From NCBI GenBank assembly GCA_963791945.1, contig CAWBUD010000002.1, forward strand, positions 2,604,001 through 2,668,000: DNA of 64,000 bases, in the 5' to 3' direction. A model generated the notes under the pieces. It saw only the letters and a list, made by a program, of their open reading frames with translations, searched no databases and had not been told where the DNA came from. The DNA is from PALSA-1003 sp963791945 (GTDB lineage Bacteria > Pseudomonadota > Gammaproteobacteria > Burkholderiales > Casimicrobiaceae). Positions 9,306-17,339 of the stretch are shown here, in pieces. Position 1 is the stretch's first letter. Each line of letters opens with the position of its first letter. The position numbers and the translations under genes are program-made.

Positions 9306-10693
9306 TGTTCGGCACTGCGAGCGACCACGAGGCAGAGGCGTCGCAATCGAAGGCGACGCTGCCGGCAGCGGCCGGCCGCCGGTCCGATCGGCGCGCTCAA
9401 AGAATGAGGATGCGAGGCAAGCTCAACCTGTTCCAGGCGATGGTGCTGCGCTGGCGCGAGTTACACCCGTACGTCGCAGTGCACGTCGTCGCCGTCCGGC
9501 AGCCGCTCGAAGCGGCGCGCCTGAAGGAGCACATCGGCGAGCGACTGGCCGCAGCCGGGCTCGCACGCATCACGCTCGACCGGCAACGCGCGCGGTTCGA
9601 ATTCCACGACGGTCCGGCGGCGATCGACCTCGTGGTGCTCGCGGGGGGCGAGGATCCGAAGGCGATCGCGTGCGCGGAAATCGAGCGTCAGCTCAACGGC
9701 ACCTTTCCGAGCGGGGGCACGTTCACGCCGTTTCGCTTTTTCGCGATCGATGGCGGACCCACGTTCGATCTCGGGCTCGCTTACGATCACTTCATCGCCG
9801 GCGGCGATTCGATCGCGGTGCTTCTCGAGCAGCTCGTCAGCGGCTATGGCGCTGGAAGCCGACAGTCCACCCCCTGGACGCCGCGCCGCTACCCTCGGAC
9901 CTACCGCCGGCTGTTCCTGCGCGACTTCGGCTATTCGCTGCGGGGCGTTGTGCGCCTGCCCGCGATGGCGGCGAGCTGCCGCCGCTCATCCCGTGCGCCA
10001 TGCCGGACGGACCAGCCGGCCACCAACGGGTTTCTGGCCTTTCACGTCCCGGAAGACGAGCTTGCAGCCTTGCTTCGCACCGCGAAGGCATGGCGGGTGA
10101 CGGTGAACGACCTTGTGCTCGCGATGCTGCTTCGCGCGCTGTCGCCCGTTGTCCCACGTCACGGCCCCCGCAACGAGCTGGGCGTGGCCTCGATCGTGAA
10201 CCTGCGCGGAGAATTCGAGTCCGATGCGCATAACACCTTTGGTCTTTTCCTCGCCTCGTTGCGGATCTCGCACCCGGTCCCCGCCGGGATCGACCTCAAG
10301 CGCCTGGCCGACGATATCCACGCCGAGACCGAGCGCATCAAGAAGGAGAAGCTGTACTTGCAGACGTTGCTCGCGATAGGCTGGACCGCGGTCGTCTGGC
10401 GCTTCCTGTCACCGGAGCGGCGCCGCCGCTTTCTTGCCAAGCACTACCCGATCTGGGCGGGCGTCACGAGCCTCAACATCGATGCCCTCTGGCCGGAGGG
10501 ATCGGCCTCCGGCGCGCTCGCGGAGTACACGCGGGCCGTCCCTACGGGACCTCTCGCGCCGCTCGCTTTCGCGATCACCACCTTCCGCGGCGCGATGCAG
10601 CTCGGCGTCTCGTACCGGATTGCGGACGTGAGCGCCGAAACCGCTGCACGCGTCGCGAGGGGATTCCTCGGTCAGATCCACACGCTCGCCTAG
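9305..10693 (+). CDS. Condensation/acyltransferase-fold protein (WES/PapA-like)
   Basis: This 462-residue protein has the look of the CoA-dependent acyltransferase superfamily (wax ester synthase, PapA, NRPS condensation domains): LGLAYDHFIAGGDSIAVLLEQL at the catalytic histidine and LGVASIVNLRGEFE plus LGVSYRIADVSAETAARVA near the C-terminus. The usual HHxxxDG motif is altered to DHFIAGGDS, with Gly at the expected Asp position and an Asp two residues later. The first 35 residues are polar and may be an unstructured tail or an over-long start; MRMRGKLNLFQAM is an alternative. It sits between the two paralogous hydrolase genes with no gaps. It probably transfers or condenses an acyl group. 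Confidence 0.65.
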   Translation: MFGTASDHEAEASQSKATLPAAAGRRSDRRAQRMRMRGKLNLFQAMVLRWRELHPYVAVHVVAVRQPLEAARLKEHIGERLAAAGLARITLDRQRARFEFHDGPAAIDLVVLAGGEDPKAIACAEIERQLNGTFPSGGTFTPFRFFAIDGGPTFDLGLAYDHFIAGGDSIAVLLEQLVSGYGAGSRQSTPWTPRRYPRTYRRLFLRDFGYSLRGVVRLPAMAASCRRSSRAPCRTDQPATNGFLAFHVPEDELAALLRTAKAWRVTVNDLVLAMLLRALSPVVPRHGPRNELGVASIVNLRGEFESDAHNTFGLFLASLRISHPVPAGIDLKRLADDIHAETERIKKEKLYLQTLLAIGWTAVVWRFLSPERRRRFLAKHYPIWAGVTSLNIDALWPEGSASGALAEYTRAVPTGPLAPLAFAITTFRGAMQLGVSYRIADVSAETAARVARGFLGQIHTLA

Positions 10694-11764
10694 ATGCGAA
10701 CAAATCCTCTGCTCTTCGTCGCGGCGCTCGCGCTTCTCGCCGCCGGTTGCGCGACCGGACCTTACCGAGCCCCCGAAGAACTCACCGCTCCGCCACCGCG
10801 GGCCGGCAGCGTTCTCCAATCGCTCGCCCTCGGCACTGCGCTCGAGGATCGCATTCTCGCGCTCGACCCCGAACACATCACGGCAGCCGACGTGCACGAG
10901 ACGCTGGCGAAGGCTCCAGCGCCGCGCATCGTGCTCATCCACGGCGGGATCTACCCGGTGTTCCTCGCCATGAGCTCGTTCGCGGAATTCCTGACCGGCA
11001 TGGGCTATCCGGAAAGCGAGCTGCGGCGGCCGGACAACGTTCTCGACAGCGTGTATTCGTACAGCCCCTACCAGGACAGCCGGGAGCTCGCCGGGCTGAT
11101 CGCGTGGTACTACGAGCGCGACGGCATGCGGCCGATGATCATCGGCCACAGTCAGGGCGGCGTGCAAGCGGTCAAGGTCCTCGACGAGCTGGCGGGCATC
11201 TTCGGCGAGGACATCGCGGTATGGAATCCTGTCACCGATGCCTCCGAGCAACGAACCACGATCATCGATCCGCTGAGCGGCCAGCGCCGCCCTGTGGTCG
11301 GTCTCACGGTATCCTACGTTTCCGCCGTCGGCGCCGGCGGCGCCGCGCTCCTCCTGCCGAACCAGTGGAGCATGCTGCATCGGCTGCGCACTATTCCCGA
11401 CAGCGTCGAGGATTTCACGGGCTTCTCGATCAGCGGCGATCTCGTCGCCTTGACCTTCGCTGGAGCGCGCGGAGCCGCCGAATACCATCCCAACGGCAAG
11501 GCGAAGGTGCGCAACGTCTTTCTTCCGGCCCAGTACAACCACGTGGTGATGCCTGCGACACGACATCTCTCGCAAAGCGAGGCGATGCGCGAATGGATCG
11601 ATGCCTACGTCCCCGACCGGCCCGGCCAGGCGGACACGATCCCGCCCGGCGATAGCGCGGGCGCGCTGTGGGCAGCCGACGTCTGGTACAGCATCAAGAA
11701 ACACTGGTGCCTGGAGCTGCAGCGCCTCGTGCGCGCGCGGCGTGCCGCGGTGACGCCACACTGA
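10694..11764 (+). CDS. Alpha/beta-hydrolase-like lipoprotein, paralogue of the gene at 8208
   Basis: A 356-residue lipoprotein: the N-terminus ends in LLAAGCATG, a lipobox with Cys19. It has GHSQGG at the nucleophile elbow and, unlike its paralogue, also an HGG-type oxyanion-hole motif (VLIHGGIYPV). Blocks shared with the 8208 protein run from the helix after the signal to YSIKKHWCLELQRLVRARR. It starts immediately after the previous stop codon, so it belongs to the same operon. It should act in the periplasm or on the outer membrane, perhaps as a lipid or ester hydrolase or acyl-transfer partner. Known homologues are not recognised by name. Confidence 0.8.
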   Translation: MRTNPLLFVAALALLAAGCATGPYRAPEELTAPPPRAGSVLQSLALGTALEDRILALDPEHITAADVHETLAKAPAPRIVLIHGGIYPVFLAMSSFAEFLTGMGYPESELRRPDNVLDSVYSYSPYQDSRELAGLIAWYYERDGMRPMIIGHSQGGVQAVKVLDELAGIFGEDIAVWNPVTDASEQRTTIIDPLSGQRRPVVGLTVSYVSAVGAGGAALLLPNQWSMLHRLRTIPDSVEDFTGFSISGDLVALTFAGARGAAEYHPNGKAKVRNVFLPAQYNHVVMPATRHLSQSEAMREWIDAYVPDRPGQADTIPPGDSAGALWAADVWYSIKKHWCLELQRLVRARRAAVTPH

Positions 11765-11911
11765 TGCACCCGTCGAGGGGGCGATTCCGCGGGTAGCGAT
11801 CGTTGCCGGCCGGCGCCTTCGCATAGGATAATACTCAGCTTTTGCGAGAAGGCGCTGCGGCACACGCGCCACCGCGGCCCGCGGGCCCGACACTTCACGG
11901 ATTTAGAGATC

Positions 11912-12667
11912 ATGCCAGGCGCCTTAGCCGGAAAAGTCGCGCTCGTTACCGGCGCCTCGCGTGGTATCGGACGCGCCATCGCGCGCAAGCTCGCCTCCGT
12001 GGGTTGCGACGTTGCGGTAAATTACTACAACAGCGCCGAGGAGGCGGAAAGGCTGTGCACGGAAATCCGCGGATGGGGGCGGCGCGCCTGCGCGCTCCAG
12101 GCGAGCGTCGGCATCCCGGAGAGCCTGGACGACATGTTCACCGAGCTCCGCAAAACCTTCGATCATCTCGACATCGTGGTCAGCAATGCGGCGAGCGGCG
12201 TGCTCAAGCCGGCCATGGAAATGACGCTCAAGCATTGGCGCTGGTGTCTCGAGACCAACGCGCTCGCGCTCGATCTGCTCGCGCAGCGCGCCGTGCCGAT
12301 CATGCCGCAAGGCGGCCGGATCGTCGCGCTTTCGAGCCTCGGCGCTTCGCGCGCAATGCCCAACTACGGCTTCATAGGCGCGTCCAAGGCCGCCCTCGAG
12401 TCCCTGGTGCGAACGCTCGCTCAGGAACTCGGAGCCAGGCAGATCCGCGTCAACACCGTGAGCGCCGGCGTGGTCGACACGGACGCGCTGCGCTATTTTC
12501 CGAATCGCGACGAGCTGCTTGCCAATTTCGCGCACCGCACTCCGGCAGGTCCCGTGCTCACGCCCGAGGACGTGGCCGGTGCGGTCTACCTTCTCTGCCT
12601 TCCCGAGGCGGCCATGATCACGGGGCACACACTGGTCGTGGACGGCGGTTTCGCCATCTCGGGTTGA
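11912..12667 (+). CDS. fabL: FabL-type enoyl-[ACP] reductase (SDR family)
   Basis: The 251-residue SDR protein has TGASRGIGRAI for NAD(P) binding and a Tyr-x6-Lys catalytic pair (Tyr152, Lys159, in NYGFIGASKAALESL), the spacing of enoyl reductases rather than the Tyr-x3-Lys of ketoreductases. Blocks such as NAASGVLKP, TDALRYFPNRDELL and TPAGPVLTPEDVAGAV closely resemble Bacillus FabL as remembered. It would perform the last reduction of a fatty-acid elongation cycle, giving a saturated chain. It opens the fab-like block after a 147-base gap from the hydrolase lipoprotein, so an internal promoter is possible. No ribosome site stands out. Confidence 0.82.
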   Translation: MPGALAGKVALVTGASRGIGRAIARKLASVGCDVAVNYYNSAEEAERLCTEIRGWGRRACALQASVGIPESLDDMFTELRKTFDHLDIVVSNAASGVLKPAMEMTLKHWRWCLETNALALDLLAQRAVPIMPQGGRIVALSSLGASRAMPNYGFIGASKAALESLVRTLAQELGARQIRVNTVSAGVVDTDALRYFPNRDELLANFAHRTPAGPVLTPEDVAGAVYLLCLPEAAMITGHTLVVDGGFAISG

Positions 12668-12681
12668 CGACTGCGCAAGTC

Positions 12682-13434
12682 ATGGAAACGCGACTCAGCG
12701 ACAAAGTGGCGATCGTCACCGGAGGCAGCCGCGGCATCGGCCGGGCGATCGTCGAGCTCTTCGCCTCGGAAGGTGCAGATGTCACGTTCTTCTATCGCGA
12801 CAATACGCACGCGGCGGAAGCTGTCGTCACTCAAGGAAAAGCGGCGGGAAGGCGGATCACGGCGGACAAGGTCGACATCCGCGATTCGCAGGCGTGCGCC
12901 GCGGCGGTCGAACGCGTGGCGGAGCGTGCGGGACGCATCGACATTCTGGTCAACAACGCCGGCATCATCCGCGACAACCAGCTCGCCGCGTTCGACGACG
13001 AGGACGTGCGCAGCGTGCTCGATACCAACGTTGGCGGCGTGTTCAACGTCACCCGCGCGGTCGTGCCGCATATGATCGTTCAGCGCGCCGGTAAGATCAT
13101 CAACTTGAGCTCGGTGGCCGGGGATAAGGGCGGGCGCGGGCAAACCAATTACGCGGCGAGCAAGGGCGCGATCAACGCGCTTACCCGCGCGCTGGCGGTG
13201 GAGCTCGCGCCGCGCAGGATCACCGTGAACTGCGTCGCGCCCGGCGTCATCGATACAGAGATGTCGCAGGATGTCCGGGCGATGGCGGGCGATGAAGTCA
13301 AGTCGCGCATCCTGCTCAGGCGCTACGGGAAACCCGAGGAGGTCGCCTACGCGGTGTGGTTTCTCGCCTCCCCGTACGCCGACTATGTCACGGGACAGGT
13401 CTTCAACGTCGATGGCGGCTTCAAAATGGAGTGA
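12682..13434 (+). CDS. fabG: 3-oxoacyl-[ACP] reductase (FabG-like SDR)
   Basis: At 250 residues it has classic FabG features: TGGSRGIGRAI, NNAGIIRD, active-site Ser in NLSSVAGDKG and the Tyr157-x3-Lys161 pair in TNYAASKGAINAL, ending VTGQVFNVDGG. It reduces the 3-ketoacyl intermediate on an acyl carrier protein using NADPH. It follows fabL by 14 bases and precedes the carrier-protein gene by 6 bases. Being next to a second, FabL-type SDR, it most likely supplies the first reduction in the same dedicated pathway rather than general fatty-acid synthesis. Confidence 0.9.
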   Translation: METRLSDKVAIVTGGSRGIGRAIVELFASEGADVTFFYRDNTHAAEAVVTQGKAAGRRITADKVDIRDSQACAAAVERVAERAGRIDILVNNAGIIRDNQLAAFDDEDVRSVLDTNVGGVFNVTRAVVPHMIVQRAGKIINLSSVAGDKGGRGQTNYAASKGAINALTRALAVELAPRRITVNCVAPGVIDTEMSQDVRAMAGDEVKSRILLRRYGKPEEVAYAVWFLASPYADYVTGQVFNVDGGFKME

Positions 13435-13440
13435 ACTTCT

Positions 13441-13869
13441 ATGACGGACAGTGAAATCACCAAGGAAGAAATTCAGGCGGTCTACCCGAAGGTCGCCGAG
13501 ACCATGGCCGACGCGCTGGGCTGCGACGTGGATCAGGTCAAGCTCGACGTGTCGCTGATCGAGGGGCTCGACGCCGAGTCGATCGACTTCCTCGACATGG
13601 TCTTCCGCCTGGAGCGCGCTTTCAAGATCAAGATTCCGCGCGGCAAGATCATCGAGAACGCGCGTGGCGACATGCCCGAAACGGAGTTCGAGCAGAAGGG
13701 AGTCCTTACCGAGGCCGGTCTCGCGCAACTCAGGCGATACCTGTCCGAGATTCCCGCCGAGCGGTTCACGAATCCGATGAAGGTGGCGGACATCCCGCGG
13801 CTCTTCACGCCGGAGACTTTCTGCAAGCTTGTCATCCGCGCCCAGCGCGAGGCGGCGCCTGCGACCTGA
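13441..13869 (+). CDS. Acyl carrier protein, AcpXL-like, with C-terminal extension
   Basis: The 142-residue protein has an ACP domain in its first 75 residues. The phosphopantetheine site is Ser47 in AESIDFLDMVFRLE (ESI in place of the usual DSL). The stretch SIDFLDMVF..AFKIKIP resembles the rhizobial very-long-chain carrier AcpXL, which has SLDFLDIVF and GIKIP. About 60 residues follow the ACP domain, including FTNPMKVADIPRLFTP, longer than normal ACP or AcpXL; their role is unknown. It lies between fabG and the dehydratase, and a phosphopantetheinyl transferase domain is encoded four genes downstream, so it is probably charged within the cluster. Confidence 0.9.
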   Translation: MTDSEITKEEIQAVYPKVAETMADALGCDVDQVKLDVSLIEGLDAESIDFLDMVFRLERAFKIKIPRGKIIENARGDMPETEFEQKGVLTEAGLAQLRRYLSEIPAERFTNPMKVADIPRLFTPETFCKLVIRAQREAAPAT

Positions 13870-13891
13870 GCGTCTGTCCGCTTTGGAATCC

Positions 13892-14731
13892 ATGGACGAT
13901 CACTTCGCAGCGTTCTCCTTCGTCGACCGGATCACGGCCTTCGCATCGGGCGTGTCCGCGTGCGGCAGCTTCACGGTACCCGCCGACCTGCCCGCGTTCC
14001 CGGCCTGCCTGGTAGCCGAAGCCGTCGGCCAGCTCGCCGCGTGGACCGCGATGGACGCGATCGATTTTCGCGGCCGGCCCGTGGCGGCGCTCGCCACGGA
14101 AACGATCTTTCATGGCGACGTTGCGGCGGGATCGCGCCTCGATCTTTCGGTCGACGTCGAAAGCTGCGACGACGACGCGATCGCTTATGGCGGCCGGGCG
14201 GAAGTCGACGGCGTTCCGGTGATCGAGCTCAGGCACTGCCTCGGTCCGATGCTTCCCGTCGCCGACTTCGACGCGCCGGAAGCACTGCGCGAACGGCTCC
14301 GTCTGCTTCGCCACGAGGGTGCGCCGGCGGGTCGGTTCCGCGGCGTAGCGGCATCCGAGCTTTCTTCGATCGAAGGCGAGCCGGGTCGGTCGGCGCGCGC
14401 GATTCTGCGGATTCCCGTTTCGGCGCCGTTCTTCGCCGACCACTTCCCGCGCCGTCCGGTCTTCCCGGCCACGTTGCTGCTCGACAGTCAGATCAGGCTC
14501 GCTCTCGGCCTTGCCCGCGCGGCGATGGGGAGCGCGGCGGCCGCGTCGCTGGTGCCGCAGCGCATGACCCATGTGAAGATGCGCTCGTTCATCGCGCCCG
14601 GTTCGGCGGTGATGCTCGGCGCTGAGCTCGCTGCGGCGAACGATATTCGGGACGCGGTGCGCCTCTCCGCCGCCATCGACGGCCGCACGGTCGCCACCGC
14701 GCGACTCAACCTGGCCACGCGCGAGCATTGA
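13892..14731 (+). CDS. Double-hotdog 3-hydroxyacyl-ACP dehydratase (FabA/FabZ-like)
   Basis: The 279-residue protein appears to be two hotdog domains in tandem. The second half has FFADHFPRRPVFPATLLLDSQ, which aligns with the FabA/FabZ active site: His184 and Asp198 fourteen residues later, the FabA-type pair. The first half has PACLVAEAVGQLAAW with Glu at the FabZ-equivalent place but no matching His. Together they could dehydrate 3-hydroxyacyl chains, with the first half structural or shaping the acyl tunnel. The ATG at 13892 fits better than an earlier in-frame start inside the ACP gene. Its stop abuts the ketosynthase ATG, suggesting coupled translation. Confidence 0.8.
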   Translation: MDDHFAAFSFVDRITAFASGVSACGSFTVPADLPAFPACLVAEAVGQLAAWTAMDAIDFRGRPVAALATETIFHGDVAAGSRLDLSVDVESCDDDAIAYGGRAEVDGVPVIELRHCLGPMLPVADFDAPEALRERLRLLRHEGAPAGRFRGVAASELSSIEGEPGRSARAILRIPVSAPFFADHFPRRPVFPATLLLDSQIRLALGLARAAMGSAAAASLVPQRMTHVKMRSFIAPGSAVMLGAELAAANDIRDAVRLSAAIDGRTVATARLNLATREH

Positions 14732-16039
14732 ATGGCAAGGCGACGCGTAGCGATCACCGGGCTCGGGCTCGTCACGCCGGTCGGCAACGACGTCGCGACG
14801 ACGTGGGCCAACCTGCGGTCGGGCCGAAGCGGCGGCGCCCCGATCAGCCTGTTCGACGCATCGGGCTTCCCGGTGCGCATTGCGGCCGAAGTGAAAGGTT
14901 TCGACGCGGCTGCCGCGATCGACGATCGAAAGCTCCTCAAGTTCGCCAACCGCTCGCACGGCTTTGCTCTCGCCGCCGCCGAGCAGGCGTTTGCCGACGC
15001 CGGGGTCCGTCCTACCGAATCGACCGCATTGCGCTGGGGTTGCGCCGTGGGCACCGGCATGATGGGCGTCGATTTCGCCGAGCTCGTCGCCGTCCATCAC
15101 CATAGCGCCGCGAGCGGCGAGCTCGAGGCGGTGCGGCTTCTCGACGACGCGTCGGCGAACAATCCTCTGGTGTTCTGCCGGAGCCAGTCGACGACCGGTC
15201 TCGCGCTCCTCACGCGCCGATACAATCTCCGCGGCTATGCGACGTCGGTGCATACCGCCTGCGCTTCGGGCGGGCAGGCGATCGGAACCGCGCTCAAGCT
15301 GATCCGCCGCGGCGCGGTCGATTGCGCCCTTGCCGGCGGCTTCGATTCGATGGTGAGCCCCGTCGGGATCGCGGGCTTCTGCCTGCTTTCCGCGCTTTCC
15401 GCCGACAACGACACGCCCGAGCGCGCCAGCCGTCCGTTCGACGCGACGCGCAACGGCTTCCTCCTCGGCGAAGGCGCGGGATTCCTGGTGCTCGAGGAAT
15501 GGCAAGCCGCGCGAAAGCGCGGCGCGCACATCTATGCGGAACTCGCCGGAGACGGCAACTCGCTGTCGAGCTATCGCATCACCGATTCTCCGCCGGACGG
15601 CGATGGCCCGATCCAGGCGATGCGCCAGGCGCTCGCCGACGCCGGCGCCAGGCTGGAGGACGTCGATTACATCAACGCCCACGGCACCTCGACGTCGATG
15701 AACGACAAGAGCGAAAGCGCGGCCATCCACGCCGTGTTCGGTCCCAGGACGAAGGATGTCGCGGTCAGCTCGACCAAGAGCTCGATGGGCCACCTGATCG
15801 CCGGCGCAGGCGCGGTCGAAGTCGCCGTATGCGCGCTCGCGATCCGCGACGGCGAGCTGCCGATCAATGCCAACCTGCGCGATCGGGATCCCGAATGCGA
15901 CCTCGCCCTGGTGCGCGACGCGCCCGAACGCCGCCAAGCGCGCGTGGCGCTGTCCAATTCGTTCGGCTTCGGCGGTTCGAACAGCTGCGTCGCGCTGCGG
16001 CGTCCGGCCGCCGTCGACGGCATTGGCTTCAGCGGCTGA
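14732..16039 (+). CDS. 3-oxoacyl-[ACP] synthase II-like ketosynthase (active triad)
   Basis: At 435 residues it is FabF-sized. The triad is complete: Cys177 in VHTACASGGQAIG, His317 in YINAHGTSTSMND and His354 in SSMGHLIAGAGAVE, with Lys349 before the last His. It begins MARRRVAITGLGLVTPVGND. It would extend an acyl chain on the cluster's ACP by decarboxylative condensation with malonyl-ACP. The start codon directly follows the dehydratase stop, and a second ketosynthase-like gene follows after 5 bases, an arrangement like KS/chain-length-factor pairs or the FabF1XL/FabF2XL pair of rhizobial very-long-chain clusters. Confidence 0.93.
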   Translation: MARRRVAITGLGLVTPVGNDVATTWANLRSGRSGGAPISLFDASGFPVRIAAEVKGFDAAAAIDDRKLLKFANRSHGFALAAAEQAFADAGVRPTESTALRWGCAVGTGMMGVDFAELVAVHHHSAASGELEAVRLLDDASANNPLVFCRSQSTTGLALLTRRYNLRGYATSVHTACASGGQAIGTALKLIRRGAVDCALAGGFDSMVSPVGIAGFCLLSALSADNDTPERASRPFDATRNGFLLGEGAGFLVLEEWQAARKRGAHIYAELAGDGNSLSSYRITDSPPDGDGPIQAMRQALADAGARLEDVDYINAHGTSTSMNDKSESAAIHAVFGPRTKDVAVSSTKSSMGHLIAGAGAVEVAVCALAIRDGELPINANLRDRDPECDLALVRDAPERRQARVALSNSFGFGGSNSCVALRRPAAVDGIGFSG

Positions 16040-16044
16040 CGCGG

Positions 16045-17331
16045 ATGGCTGCGGCTGCAAGGCAACGCGTCGTCATCACGGGCTCGGGCGCCATCTGCGC
16101 CGCGGGGCGCGATCCGGCCGCGATCCTCGACGCGGTTCGCGCCGGCCGATCGGCGATCGGCCCGATCCGGCAATGGGACGCGTCGAGCTGGCCGCGGCGG
16201 CTGGCGGGCGAAATCCCCGATTTCAACGCCCGCGAGCTGGTCGAGGACCGCAAGCTCCACAAGCTCATCCGGCGCACCGATCTCCACGGCCTCTACGCCG
16301 CGAGCCGGGCAGTCGCCGACTGCGGGTTCGCCGCGCATCGCGATTCGCTTGCCAGCGCCGCCGCCGCCGGATACAGCGATCGCACCGGCGTCTACGTCGG
16401 TTCCGGCGGAGGCAATTACGACAGCCAGTACGACTATTTCCCGCTGCTGACCGAGGCGCGCGAAGAGCTGCCGGCGTTCGGCCGCGAGCTCGCCAACACG
16501 GTGAACCCCATGTGGCTGCTCCGTACGTTGCCGAACAACGTGCTGGGGCACATCGGCATCCGGCACGGCTTCAAAGGCTCCAACGCGTGCATCACCAATC
16601 ACAGCATCGGCGGAACGCTCGCCGTGATCGAGGCGAGCGAAGCGCTGCGCAACGACGAAGCCGATCGCGCGCTGGCGGTCGGACACGATGCGCCGATCGA
16701 GCCTCAGATGGTGCTTTATTACCACGATGTGGGCCTGCTCGCCGAGGAAGCCATTCGTCCCTTCGACGCGCGCCGTGACGGCAGCCTCTTCGGCGAAGGC
16801 GCCGCCGCGCTCGCGCTGGAGACGGAAGTCTCCGCCCGGGAGCGCGGCGCCACGGTGCTCGGCGAGATCCTCGGCGGCGGCTCCGCAAGCGACGCTTTAG
16901 GACTCCTCGCGATCCGCGACGACGGGGATTCGCTCGCCCGGGCGATCGAGCTGGCGCTCGAGGATGCCGGCATTCGGCCTGCCGAGATCGGGATGATCGC
17001 GGCGCACGGCAACGGCACGCCGCAGTCCGATGCATCCGAAGCTGCGGCGATCCGTCATGTATTCGGCGCGTCGGCGCCGCCCGCGACGGCGTTCAAATGG
17101 GCGTTCGGGCACCTCATCGCCGCGGCGGGAATTCTCGAGGCGGTGCTCGCGCTGCATAGCCTGCGGGACGGGTTCGTGCCCGCCGTCGCGACCTATGCCA
17201 TCGCCGATCCGGACTGCGCCGGCGTGCGCGTTTCCGGCGAGAGGCAAGCGCCCAGGAGCGACGTGGCGCTGGTCCTCAGCCGCGGCTTCGCAGGCACCAA
17301 CGCCGCGCTGCTCCTTCGCGCGGCCCGCTGA
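16045..17331 (+). CDS. Ketosynthase-like protein with Cys to Ser at the active site (possible chain-length factor)
   Basis: The 428-residue protein has the thiolase-fold ketosynthase layout starting RQRVVITGSGAICAAG. Both active-site histidines (His321 in AAHGNGTP, His356 in AFGHLIAAAG) and Lys351 are kept, but the nucleophile position, in NACITNHSIGGTLAV, is Ser187 instead of Cys (codon AGC at 16603). A nearby Cys183 does not align with the usual nucleophile when the preceding Gly-x-Asn is used as anchor. It may be a non-condensing partner of the upstream ketosynthase that sets chain length, or a decarboxylase. Spacing is 5 bases from the upstream gene and 8 to the next. Confidence 0.85.
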   Translation: MAAAARQRVVITGSGAICAAGRDPAAILDAVRAGRSAIGPIRQWDASSWPRRLAGEIPDFNARELVEDRKLHKLIRRTDLHGLYAASRAVADCGFAAHRDSLASAAAAGYSDRTGVYVGSGGGNYDSQYDYFPLLTEAREELPAFGRELANTVNPMWLLRTLPNNVLGHIGIRHGFKGSNACITNHSIGGTLAVIEASEALRNDEADRALAVGHDAPIEPQMVLYYHDVGLLAEEAIRPFDARRDGSLFGEGAAALALETEVSARERGATVLGEILGGGSASDALGLLAIRDDGDSLARAIELALEDAGIRPAEIGMIAAHGNGTPQSDASEAAAIRHVFGASAPPATAFKWAFGHLIAAAGILEAVLALHSLRDGFVPAVATYAIADPDCAGVRVSGERQAPRSDVALVLSRGFAGTNAALLLRAAR

Positions 17332-17339
17332 AGCCCGGC

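Noticed and set aside
13832..16060. A 742-codon minus-strand frame
   Set aside because: Antisense to the dehydratase and ketosynthase, with no recognisable domain.
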